In this document: positions 48,231 to 59,600 of the stretch, in pieces
Position numbering within the stretch: the first letter of the stretch is position 1
How the letters are laid out: each line of letters begins with the position of its first letter
DNA from: Rhea pennata
Taxonomy: Eukaryota > Chordata > Aves > Rheiformes > Rheidae
DNA length: 64,000 nt
Assembly (NCBI RefSeq): GCF_028389875.1
Contig: NC_084682.1
Coordinates: 9,186,001 to 9,250,000 of the forward strand
Direction of reading: 5' to 3'
The notes under the pieces: generated by a model
Seen by the model: only the letters and a program-made list of their open reading frames with translations
What the model was told of the DNA's origin: nothing
Databases searched by the model: none
Translations under genes and position numbers: made by a program

Positions 48231-49463
48231 GTAAGTGTATCTTCCCCCATTTGCTGTTCTCGCCGTCGGAGCTGTCTTACGGGAGGCCAGAGTACTGTGC
48301 TACCCCGGGCTGGTTTTCGAATGCTCCTTTCTGTTCTTAAGTACTCTAGTTGCAATGGTCTGAGCCAAGTGACTCAGTCTGGATATGGGTGTGGGGGGGA
48401 AACACATTGAGTATTTACAGCTAAAGGCTGGTATAAATGGGAAAACATACCCTCTAGTTAAATGATGCTTCCAAGTGAAATGTTCTGCAGTTGAAGTGAT
48501 TTTATTGCTGTTTATTTAAGAATAAAGTCTGTATTATTCAGCCTTGTACCAGGGATTGCTTTGGCATAGCCCTAGCTTTTCAAAAAGGGCCTGTGACTTA
48601 TTTCTAGAGGCTGAGGTTTGGTGTGGCGCAGGAAGAAAGGCATGAGGGCTCCTTTCTTTCTTCTGTCAAACTTAAAGCACCCATACCTTGTGGAAGTGTT
48701 TTATTATTTTCCAGGAAAACAGGGTATCACTGCAAAGGTGTGCTAGGCTCCGTTTTCAGATTGGAAAATGCTGAATTGCATTTTGAGGCATGAATGATGA
48801 AAGAATATACTTATGGTTTTAAAATAATAATTATGTAAAAACTAAAGACTATAATTTGGGGATGAATAGATCCACCATATGCTGTGTTAATTATCGCTCA
48901 GTGAAAGATCTTACTCCCTTTCTACTGCTCACTCACCTCTCTTGCCCGGTGCTGCCAAAATCTGTCTCCTCTGCATATTTTATCAAATACCATTGTTTGC
49001 CTTTTCACGGTTTGTTTCTTTTTAAAATTATACCAAATCAGATAGCCTGATGTTATCTAATCTGGTGTAGCTCAGCAGGAACCGTGGGCCCTTCATCCCT
49101 CCCATCTCCAGCGGGCACCGAGAGTGCACGTCTCACCCACTGCGGAGCTGATTTCGTACCAGTCGGCCTCCCGAATGAGACCTTTTAAAAGAAAGTCTTT
49201 GTTGAATACGGCTATTCGAGGTTCAGTGCCCTTCCCAGCTGCCCTTGTGAAGACAAATGTCTGTCTGAACGGGCATCTCCTCGCATTCAGCAGTGCAACC
49301 ACGTTATGGCAGTTCTCGCTCACTTGCCTTTCCTCTCTCTTACTGTCCTCTCTTTTCTTCTTCATCTTCGGTTGCTTTCTAGGTAGTCTTTCTCTCTTCA
49401 GAATAGCGAGAGCCTTTTTTGCTTGCGATGTTCAAGTGTTATCAGGTTGTAATACACACACAG

Positions 49464-49467
<4 letters not shown>

Positions 49468-49507
<40 letters not shown>
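49468..49507. repeat. (AC)20 microsatellite
   Basis: A perfect 40-base AC tract, preceded by shorter interrupted AC repeats (49454-49466). It is the longest perfect dinucleotide repeat in the window and a likely length-variable marker. Confidence 0.97.
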
Positions 49508-49508
<1 letters not shown>

Positions 49509-51199
49509 ATGGGGATTATTCCAGGGAACAGTAGGAACAACGCATTTCCAGGGTGCCAGATGCAGAGTTTGCCCTGTGCCAGGCAATTAGGTTTATGTCC
49601 CGTAAGACAGGCGGTTACAGTCCCGAGTTTTCAGCTTTCCACTTGGAGAGCTTTCAGTTGTTTTTAAGTCAGCCATAAATCTGTCTGGCAGCTTCCCCTC
49701 TAATGCACAGCCAGGCGCTCAGCACTCTCCTGCAAGGCACTGCTTTCTCTAGCACTCACCTAGTCCCTCTCTTTTCCCACCTTGTCCTGCAGCTTAGAAG
49801 GGCTGTGATTAAATCTTGCAGAAAACAGCTGCTTCCTTGCTGTGCTTGATAATTTGAGTTGGGTATGGCAGAATGGGCTGGGTTTTGTGTGATTGCCAGC
49901 AATGTAATTTTTGTGTAACCCAAGCTGCTCCAAGAAGCTTCAGTTCCTGTGTGGGAATCTGGAATAAGGTGCGCTGAGGCCTTCAGGAAGCTAAGCACTG
50001 TGAAGACAGCAGGCATCTTGCACTCCTCCCTTGGGAGACACGGTCACCTGGGTGGCTGCTGTTGGCGCTGCCAACTGGGGCTGCGTCTCTGCCTGTGCAG
50101 ACAGCGGCTCCTGGAAACATGGCACTGTATCTTGCCTGGTAGACCAGCTGTGGGGGGTTAAGGTTTGAGTTTTCATTTTGGCTAATGTTCTATGCTGTCC
50201 TTTACTCCACCTTCTGAATGGGAAACTCTCACAGGCTTTAGTTTGACCATCAGTTATTGAACTTCTGTAGTATTGTAAAACAGTATTGCAGACCCAGAGA
50301 GACTTACAGTGCTTGTAATGCAAGAGCAATAGAGTAAAAATGAAGGAGCCAGAAGCACATAGGTACTTGATTGTAGAGCTAGTGCACTAATATTCTTTAA
50401 CTCACAGCAGGAGGTGGTGGTCTTTTCAATAGGGAAGTTTGTCCTCCATCACATCCGTGTCCTGAGTGCAGCTGTGCTTGGAGCAGAGGCAGTGTCTGAT
50501 GTCCCAGCTGAAACTGGATCCCCTCATCATCTCTTGAGCATTGAACCAAGCAGAGAGGTGAGCACTGGGAGAGCTCTAGTCTCTTAAGCTCTTACACAAT
50601 CTTTGCTGCAGTAAAAACATACATTATTCCTTTTAGCTGGCACCCCTGCGGCCAGCATCAGGGCTTTGCAGCTGACACGTTCTGTCTTGACTTCAAATTG
50701 CCCTTGAGGTCCCCTGGTCACGGGTCTGTCCTGCAGCCCTGTCCAGGCTGGGAGGGAGCAGAACTGGTACTAAAGTTTTTTGACTAGTTATTCTCATTGC
50801 AGGACTGCATATTGGGTGCTCACTAGCCCCAGAGTATAGTGCCCCCTCGCAATTTAGTCACATTCATAGCATGGGCTGGTGAGATGAAGGTATAATGTTT
50901 TGAGTCTTGTGATGATGATGTTTCTGCCCGGCTGGTACAGCTTTTCTAGCTGAGTAGTTTTCTTGTAGTGGATAAGAAGCTTATTGATAGCTGCTGAAAA
51001 GGACCGGAGCCTAGGACCAGACAGGCAGTTGCACGCAGCGTGGCCGGTTGTTTCACGGTGTAGCAGGATTTGAGCATTTGCTCGCAGCCGCCTGTCTGGA
51101 GGGAGGCTGCACCCGGAGGCTCTGAGCAGTCACAGCTCGCTCGCCCACCGTGGTCAGCCGTGGGCCCTCCAGACCCTGCCCGCTCCAGCCTCCCAGCAT

Positions 51200-51270
51200 C
51201 GCTGAGAGGCAGCTATTATATTTCCTGTTTTGTAGCTGAGGCCATTGAGGAATACTGAAATACTGAAAAA
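51200..51270 (-). repeat. possible MIR-family SINE remnant
   Basis: GAGGCAGCTATTATATTTCC followed by TGTTTTGTAGCTGAGGCCAT resembles the reverse strand of the MIR core (TATTATCCCCATTTTACAGATGAGGAAACTGAGG). It is short and weak. Confidence 0.35.
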
Positions 51271-54200
51271 TAGAGACTGCAGTCCCCTGGGGCTAGGGGC
51301 TGAATAAATGCCAGGGAATAGGTTCCCTGCTTTGCCAGTGTGGAGAACAGGACCTGCCACTCCAGATGCCGACTGCTAGCCAAACTGTACTTGGTAGGTC
51401 CTGTGACAGCGATGTGAAGACGTCTCGATGAGGAGCTTTCTGAATCTGGTTTCCTGGGCAAGGTGGGTGGTCTGTCACCAAGTGAAGAAATGGCCCATAT
51501 CAGATAGTCGTGGAATGTGATACATATCCTTAATCAGGCTAAACTGGTGTTTTATTAGGTACAGACCTATTCACTTGCCCTATGGTTTTAAAAAAAGTCT
51601 GAAGATTAAAATGGAGAAGGAAAAAGGCCTCTCCTAGGGGCACTGTAAAGCGCTCCTGTAAATATCGTGCGTTTTCTCACTTCTCCCTCCTTTCCTGGCA
51701 TGAGATGCTATTCTGGTATCTCTCTCTCTTTCTCTTTTTTTAATCTAATGTGCTTACATTTTATCAATTAACTGGTTGTCTCCTGATTCCCATGGCAACA
51801 CAACAGGCTCTTGAATTTCTGATTCTTCGGGCAGTCAGGGTGCCTGGCATGTCTCTCAGGAGCAATAAGATTACAAAAGGGTTCTGCAGGATGTAGGAGG
51901 TGCATGGGTAATGCTCGCTGTACGCTGCTTCTCATGCTAAACTCTTCCTTCCCCCTTTGTTTCCATTGCCCAGTGCTGAGAAATGTACAGCTGTGCCTGC
52001 ACTGATACGCTATGGGATGACAAAATACACGGAGCGAGCGGATGCATGGCTCCTTTGGAAGTGGACTTATATATACACACTTATAAAAATATAAACATTT
52101 AAAGTTACGGTACTTAAATATAACATGAGGCTGAGTTTGTCTCACGAGGAGTCCTACAGCGAAGGTTATTCTTGCAGATGCTGTGGAGTGTTTGCTCTGC
52201 TCCTTCTGCTTCAGCCTTTGGAGCTTGTTCAAAGGGGGTTTCTTGCTTCTGTACCACAGCAAAGCTCTCTCTCCTCAGCCCTTCCTACAGCAGAAGTCTC
52301 CGGGAACTGGAAGAGCCTGTCTCCTTTGTGTGGAAACCTCTGCAATTCCAGGGGTTTCGGGCACGTGGCTTTCATTGACACGGTAACAAGAGCCATGTGA
52401 ACAGGCTGAAGCTTCAACTGGTCTTCAGCTTTTTCAGCTCTTCGCTCAGAGGAGTCTGTTAGGATCTAGGTGCCTGAGGCAGTGTGGGGTGGCCCGTCCG
52501 TGTGGGCCCCTAAAACTGACAGGAGGAGTTTGCAGGAAGGGCGCTAAGTGCCAGGTCTGCTGTGGGTGTTTGCAGTGTGTTGCACGCAGTCCTACAGAAG
52601 CTAAAGGGAAAGTAGGGACTTGGAGCTGGGTAAGAGGCACATGTAGCAGGTGCTGCATGAGACATTGATCTGTAGGTTGTTACTCAGTCCTGAAAGTGCT
52701 GTGACCTACAGGAAGACCATTTAAATGGGAAAGAATGAGCTGGCTAATGAGCACAATGGGGCTGAGGTTGGGAAGCCCAAGCCTGTTCGTGATGCCTTGG
52801 AGCCTGATCCCGGAGAAGGAGGGAGGAGTTGTCCTCACCATCCTGTTTGGCAAGTGGGGTTTGTGCTGGACAGAAGAGAGGGAGGCAGCGAGCCCCTGAG
52901 CAGAGGAGGAGAGTTTTTCATGTTGCCAGCTTCCAGGTAAGCTGCTCAGGGTAAATGCCCAATAACGATGCTAGGAGAGTCCCTTTGGCACCCTCGCTGG
53001 CATTGCCAGGTGACTCCTGAGGATAAGGTTGGAGTTAAATATAATCAAGACTTTGGTTTTATTCCTCTTGTGAGACTTTATTCTTGGCTTTGTACCTGAG
53101 AACTGTATCCTTGCTTTGCTGTTCGTAAGTTTTTCTTGGATCTTGTTTGTGTTTAATTGGGGAATCTGACAAGAACAAGAAACTTTCTTCGCACAAATCC
53201 GTGTGAAGCAGACGTAGACCAGATGTTTAGGTGCCGCAGGCTGGGGGAGGCTCAGGAATGCTGTGCATTTGGGTGGGTTTCCCTAAGCTGAGGGAGCTGT
53301 TTGGAGAGCAGGTATCTGCAGATGACAACCCTTGGAGAGTAATGCCCTTCAGACAGCAGAGGTTAGCACTTGTTCTTGCTGTCAGCTAATTTCTGTTTTG
53401 GGCTGTTCTAAGATTCTTCTGAACTTGAAGAAAAGGTTAGCTGCAACTGAGGCAGAAACACTTTTCAGCAGTCTCCATTACTGCCTTTTCTGTCCTTACC
53501 ACGGGATGGGCTTCCTGAACGTGCTCCACGCTTTTGTCTTCTAGTTCAGATCAGATTCAGACCAAACAGAGGTACTACCTTCCTGGAGACACAGACAAGC
53601 TGAAGCAATTGTTCCATAGTGGTTTATCAAGAATGTTGACTCTGAAGTCTAGTGATAACCAAAATATCAATATTAACATCCCCTAATGCAGCTGTTTTAG
53701 CAGAAACTAAGTTGTCCATACTACTGTGTGCCAGTACACTAGCTAGCAAGTATTCTTTTCTTTCCCCTGAGATTAGGCCTGTAGCAACTATCTTGGTGTG
53801 AGGGCTTTTTTTGTTCTTTGGGCTTTCTGGGAGCTGAACTTGATCTGTCAGGCCCATTACTTGTGGGAGAGCTAGGAAAGTGGTGCAGGCTGAATAACAG
53901 TGATGACTGAGGCTGAACAAGTTTTACAGTTCACTTCAGATAGGCATTCAAGTTTGACCTGCCTGTGCAGCTGCTCAGACTTTCCCTGTCAGCCCTGTCC
54001 AGGAGCAAATGTTCTTCCTGGGTGTGCTGTTGGCTTCTCCCTAGGGCTATCCCTCAGCTCCTACTGTTAGTATCTCCTGTCCAGGGATCAAAGGGGGCAA
54101 ACAAGGCTGGTAGTGGGAGTTACCTTGCTTTGACTTCCTGTTCCTAACACTAAATTGAGAGTGCAGGTTGATCTTCTCTGAACACATGAGCACTGTGAAG

Positions 54201-56074
54201 GGTGTAGGATTTGGGGTGCTTTCTTGTCTTTGCAGACATTCAAAGTTAGCGAGGGCTAAATTCATGCCTGGTGCAATGGGTATGCTTTCTTTATTCTCAC
54301 AGGAAGTTGTTCCTGTTTGTGCCGTGGAAAATTTTGTGCTTTATGCCCTGGGTTTAGCTTCTTTTGGTAATAGTGAAGGCAGCGTTTCCCTCTGCCCGTT
54401 GGTGATGAGTTCCGTTTGCTTATGCTCATTGTGCCTGGCTCTGTGCAAGGCTCTGATTGCTTATTGCAATGGGTTCAAGTGACCTGGCCTGGAGACTCCC
54501 TTGCAGCACCTTTTCTAGAGCCATTTCTGTTTCCTGGTCCTGGCTGTGCTGGTGGTGCCAAGAAGACCTTGTGTTAGCACCAAACCTAACTTTGCTGAGC
54601 CCAGGGAAGCAGCTGCAAATCTGTAGTGCCTCAGAGACTGAAGCTAGCTGATATTTTGAGTTAACCAGAGAGTCTGGAAACCTGGAATCCTCCTGTGGGT
54701 TTTTTGTGGTTGAAGGCATCCCAGAAATTTTAACTTAGTTTGACTGGAAGGTCCAGATAACTCCCTCTGAGCCCAGGGTATATCAGACCATCTATCGCAC
54801 ATGTGCCCCACACCACCTACAGGAGAGAAGCCCTTGGGAGCTCCGTGCTGCAAAATGCTGAGGATTCAGGGCATGACTTACTGGATGTTAGTTTGCAAGC
54901 TAAGTTTCTCAGTCCATTAGGAAGTGTTTTGTTTGGGGAGAAAATACCTATACATGTATGTGTATACATACTTACATTTTTGCTTGTCTGTTTTTAGAGC
55001 TTTATCTCCTCCTCCTATAGTCTTAAGCATGTTTTAGTAAATCCACATGCTCTTTATTTTAATTCTCCTTGGACCTAGACTGAAAGCACAAAGCTTGTGA
55101 TGGGGGGGGGTTTGGAGTCAGCAAGCATTGCAGTTGTTGCTAGTTAGTCTGTTCTGATTATCTTTGTCCCTATTCAGAGGCCAGTCTCGTAATTCAGGGT
55201 CTCCTTGTGTACTGCAGAATTTCTGTACTATGATGAACTGATCAAGGTATCCTGGAAAGAGTGACTGAGATAGTGAATTTCTGGCATCATCTGCAGTTCT
55301 CCTCCTCCCAGAGCAGCTGGAGGTTCTGCTGGATGGGCTGATACCAGAGCGAGAGCGTTTCTTATCACAGGTCTTGCTGCGTTCTGCTGCTGAATGTCAG
55401 CCCTAGAAAGGCTGTTTATACTTGTTTATAGATAAACCATTTATATTGAAAATAACCCAGGTGTCTACTTACTGCTGGCTTCTACTCCTGCAAAAGGCGT
55501 CTCAGCAGTTGGGCAAACTGAGTAATTTGCAAAGCCAGCTGTGTGGTCCTACAGGAGTTGTTAACACCCTTGGAGGGGACTGTTAATGCTTGGGTTAACT
55601 GCATGTGGGGTTTCTATAGTACCAGATGCTAAAACATCAGTGTCCCCTCATTTTTGATGAAAGATTGACAACTTTCCTCAAAGATGTTTGTTCTCCATTT
55701 GGACCTTATGCCCCTCTCACCACTCCTGCCCCTTGGAGTTATTCATGCTAGTGCTCCTGTGCAAACTATCCCTCAGTGTTGTGATGGGGGTGGGAGTAAG
55801 TGGGTGTTATAAAGGGGGATAAGGACATGGGCTTGGTTCTTTGTTGTGAGGGACCTGCAGAATCTGGGCAGAATGTGGGAAGTCCAGTGCCGATTCCTTT
55901 CCAGACAAGGAAGACGTGTAAGTAGTGAGATTACTCAGGTTCTCACCTTTGGCCAGTGTAAATCTAAAAATCAACTTGTGGTCCTGGATGTTTCCTTTTT
56001 AATGCCCTTTCCTAGCGTTTTGGCTGCCTTAGGTTTTCTCCTCATACCAAATCCTCTTTTCCCTTGATTCACAG

Positions 56075-56613
56075 GCTCACCTTTACACAAGCAGGGTACC
56101 ACCTCCACCGCCAGCGCCGAGAAGTCGGGGTCAAAGGTTGCCGAGGTGGGCGATGATTTCCTGGGAGACTTTGTGGTGGGCGAACGTGTCTGGGTAAATG
56201 GAGTGAAGCCAGGTGTGATCCAGTATCTTGGGGAGACGCAGTTTGCTCCAGGCCAGTGGGCAGGGGTCGTTCTGGATGACCCGGTGGGTAAGAATGACGG
56301 CTCCGTTGGTGGAGTACGTTACTTTGAATGCCAGCCGCTGCAGGGGATTTTTACGCGACCTTCCAAGCTGACACGGCAACCGGTGGCCGAGGGCTCGGGG
56401 AGCGACGCCCACTCCGTGGACTCCCTCACGGCTCAGAACTTGTCGCTGCACTCGGGGACGGCCACGCCACCTCTCTCCACTCGCGTCATCCCCCTGCGAG
56501 AGAGCGTCTTGAACAGCGCCATGAAGACCGGCAACGAGTCTGGATCTAACCTATCGGACAGTGGGTCTGTGAAAAAAGGGGAGAAGGACTTACGGCTTGG
56601 AGATCGTGTACTG
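56075..56613 (+). CDS. CLIP2: CLIP2 second coding exon, first CAP-Gly domain (residues 38-217)
   Basis: The exon follows TTGATTCACAG and ends at GTACTG|GTGAGT, both good splice signals. Its 539 bases plus the 112 of the previous coding exon make exactly 217 codons (phase 0 exit). Residues about 70-137 form the first CAP-Gly domain, including [12 protein letters not shown] (90-101) and the signature GKNDG (109-113), which binds the acidic EEY/F ends of alpha-tubulin and EB proteins. Then comes a Ser/Thr-rich linker with [16 protein letters not shown] and [20 protein letters not shown]. The linker identifies CLIP2 rather than CLIP1 by comparison from memory. The exon stops at DRVL, so the second CAP-Gly begins in the next exon, not present here. 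No frameshift or internal stop is seen. Compared with mammalian CLIP2 I see only conservative changes, such as Ile for Val at 86 and Ser for Ala at 114. Confidence 0.96.
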
Positions 56614-59600
56614 GTGAGTTGAAAGCCCCCTTGAAAGCCAAGGACAAGAATTTGTCCCCTCCCTAAATGTCCCTGGTCAGGGTAGGGACAAAAAAGAAGA
56701 GTTGGTGGTGGGGTGTGACAACATGGTTTGCAAAGATGCATGGACCAAGCAGACTTTGAATTTCTGCATTGACTGTTGCTGGGGATGCTGTCTTGCAGAC
56801 AGGTCTCTCTTAAATTAATGCAAGACAGCTTGTTCCAGAGTACTTCCTGTATTGGACAAGTCTGAGCAGTAGGGTAGCATCAGAGTGCAACTGCAATCTG
56901 ACAGGGAAGTAGCAAGGAGAAGAATCTTTGCTTATTCTTTTCTAAGCCAGCATACATGCCCTTGCAGACTGTATCAAAATGTATCAGGCCTTTTCCTAGA
57001 ACTGAAAAAAAAAAATCTAATACACACACAAAAAAAAACAACAAAAAAAAAAGCCTTGTCGCATGTGATCATAGGTTTCCTTCTCATGTTTTCATTTTTA
57101 TATGTTGGATATGACGCTAATTCCTTTCCCATATAGAAGGGAGCTTATGGCTGATTTTAAAAACTGGCAGAACTTTTTAGACCATTGTGCTTACAGATCA
57201 ATTCTCCAAGTCTGATTGTGGTGGTGTTTTCATCATCTACAGTAGAATACCTGATATCTTTAAGTCATTTTTGGCCCAATTTTGGCTTAATGGAAGCTTG
57301 TCATCAAGTTTATCACCATTTATGTCCTAGCAAAGGAGTAGTATTTTCAGTGGAGGTTTTAAAGGGGAGGAAAAATATCAAATCATGAACAAATTGAGTT
57401 TGATTCTACAGTTTGTAAAATAGTTCGGTAGTTCTTTTTTGGTGTATGTGATACACATAGTGATATCAAATATTGGGAGGGATCAAGCACTTAAGCACAG
57501 ATCTTTTGCGGCAGTATCCCCTGCAGCATCACTGGAACTACAAGATGAAGGTAACTTTACCAGACAGAGATGGCAGGTTCCCAGGCGGTTAGTCTGCATG
57601 CATCCTGGACAACGCAACGCCCCTTTTAAGTTATAGCTATGTAGTATTTCCTTTCTGGGCACCTGTTTTTCCCAATACCGATGTCTATAGTAGGAAATGC
57701 ACATCTGCCATCTGAGTAATAATATGTTAAGTTCTACCAAACCCCTCTTCTGTATTTTTCTGAGCAGTCCTAGGCTGTGCTCAAGTGAGTAGAGATTTTT
57801 GATGACCGAAGCAATGAGTGAAATAATAGACTAAGCCAGCAGCAGTTTTTTGGCCTAAAATATGCCAGTCTGCACCAGAGCAAGATGAACTATTGAGGGC
57901 CAAATACTCATCAGTAATATGTAATTTTCCTTGTGCTGATGAGTTATCTGTGAGGGACCATCTAACACAGCAGTTCTAGCAGTAGCCTCACGCTAGAGCC
58001 CGGTGGACACGCTACTCTCTTTAGGTGGCACAGTGACTGGCTTGGGAGCAGGTTTCTTGGCCAATTTGAATTCAAGAGGAGCATGTACAGTAGGATATCA
58101 GATGCAGTCTCAGATATGCTGTGTGGTTTCAGAGAGCGGGTGCTGCTGCTCGCGATAGCAGCAACCTTGGGGATCGCAGGGTGCAGCACTAGCTGATGGG
58201 GCTGAGGTCTTTGCTGCTCTCTGCAGTCCCTGGGGAGCTCTGGGCAGCTGGGCCAAGTTAGGGCCGCTCTGGGTGGCCATCTGAGCAGCGAGCGGCTGTG
58301 ACAGGCCACCCGTGTGTCTTCTGGGTGAAAACTATTCTACTCTGAGGATTGCAGAACATATTGCATCCAAATGTTAGATGTCTCTGGAATTAAAAATACA
58401 CTTCCTGAGCTAGCAGTGCACTTGCAAAGCACTGCTGGGTTGTCCCATAGTTGTTCTTTTATTTAAATAATTAAGTTTGATCATTTTCAAAGAAAGTAAG
58501 AGTGAAGATTGCTTCTCCCTGTGCCCGCCTGCTAAGGCATTTGGTAAAACTAATTTGAATATGTGGGCATGCAGGCCCAGCAGTAGAGGTGAGAAGTAGG
58601 TTTATATTCTCAAGTTTTCTCAGGAAAGCACACTACATTCAGTTGCAGTATCATGGCAGGAGCTGCCTGCTGCTCAGGGCTTTCAGTTGTCTCTCGTGTC
58701 TCTTCTTCCCCAGTTTGCTCCTCCAGTGTCTGCCTCTCTCCCCTCCCCATCCCTACCGGCAGCAAAGCATCCACTGTCCCTGCTGCTCCCTGGGGAAGGG
58801 TGGCAGTGATGCTTTCTGTTTACAAACATGCTGACAGTTCAAAGTTGCTATATTAAAGTAACCACACGTGAGGGGGGGGGGAAAAATAACCTTGGGAATT
58901 CAGGCCTCCTCTGGTCTGCTTGTTTGCTCTCCTTTCATGCTTTACCTGTTGCAAGTGGCTTGCGGAAAGGACTGAAGTGAGAACTTTCAATTTAAGCATT
59001 TACAGTAAACTTCAAAATCTAAAAATTTATAGTAGTCTTGGCTCTGTTCTTTGTGAAGCAGCCAGGCAATGGGCTAGCTTTTTCCAAATCTTCCTTAATT
59101 CTTTAATCCATCTCTTTGGTCCCGACTTCAAGCTTGCTGAGGCAGTATCTGTCCATCTAATACAGTGCTTAGCTCAGTGGGGCTCCGCACAGACCTCAGC
59201 ATGCCAGCAATTTATATTACATTTAATACAAATCATTAGCATCTCTCCCCTTGAGCTTCTGTTGGTTTTGGAGAGTGGTTTTAAACGAAGCTGCCTTCTT
59301 AAAAACCTTCCCTTCCTGCCTGTCGATATACTTCTCCCCCAAAATGGGAGATGGTGGAGTCTTTTTCTTTTTTTTTTTCTTTTTTAGTAATAGAGACATC
59401 AGCTAGTCATGTTTGATATTTGAATGCATAAACAATAATTCTGGGTTAGCCTGGATTGGCCTCCGATTCCCCAAGCAAAGTTTTGCTCTTGCCCTCCACG
59501 AATCGGTGCGACTTCTGTTGTCTTTATTGCCCTTACTCTACGCTTTCCTGAAAGATTCTTTCCATTTGTGAATGTCTTTGAAGCAGACAGGATCCACCAG

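Larger units (their letters stand above)
34611..56074 (+). other. CLIP2: CLIP2 intron 2
   Basis: A 21.5-kb intron between GTAAGG (34611) and TTCACAG (56068-56074), phase 1. No coding exon was recognised inside. It holds microsatellites, a symmetric AT-rich inverted repeat (40.5 kb), a CpG-rich patch at 41.93-42.25 kb flanked by sequence that may be conserved noncoding DNA, and a second compact CpG-rich, promoter-like patch at 48.11-48.24 kb. The stretches 34.6-38.4, 42.9-47.9 and 51.5-56.0 kb show nothing I can assign beyond weak repeat-like similarity. Confidence 0.8.

Noticed and set aside
49454..49510. AC repeat considered as a possible CRISPR-like or satellite array
   Set aside because: It is a plain dinucleotide microsatellite without spacers.
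51768..52262. 164-codon minus-strand open frame in intron 2
   Set aside because: The composition and peptide look random, and no family is recognised. Several + strand frames overlap it.
58920..59387. 155-codon + strand open frame in intron 3
   Set aside because: It is not part of CLIP2 (no CAP-Gly or coiled-coil sequence) and ends in a Phe/Leu run encoded by a poly(T) tract.
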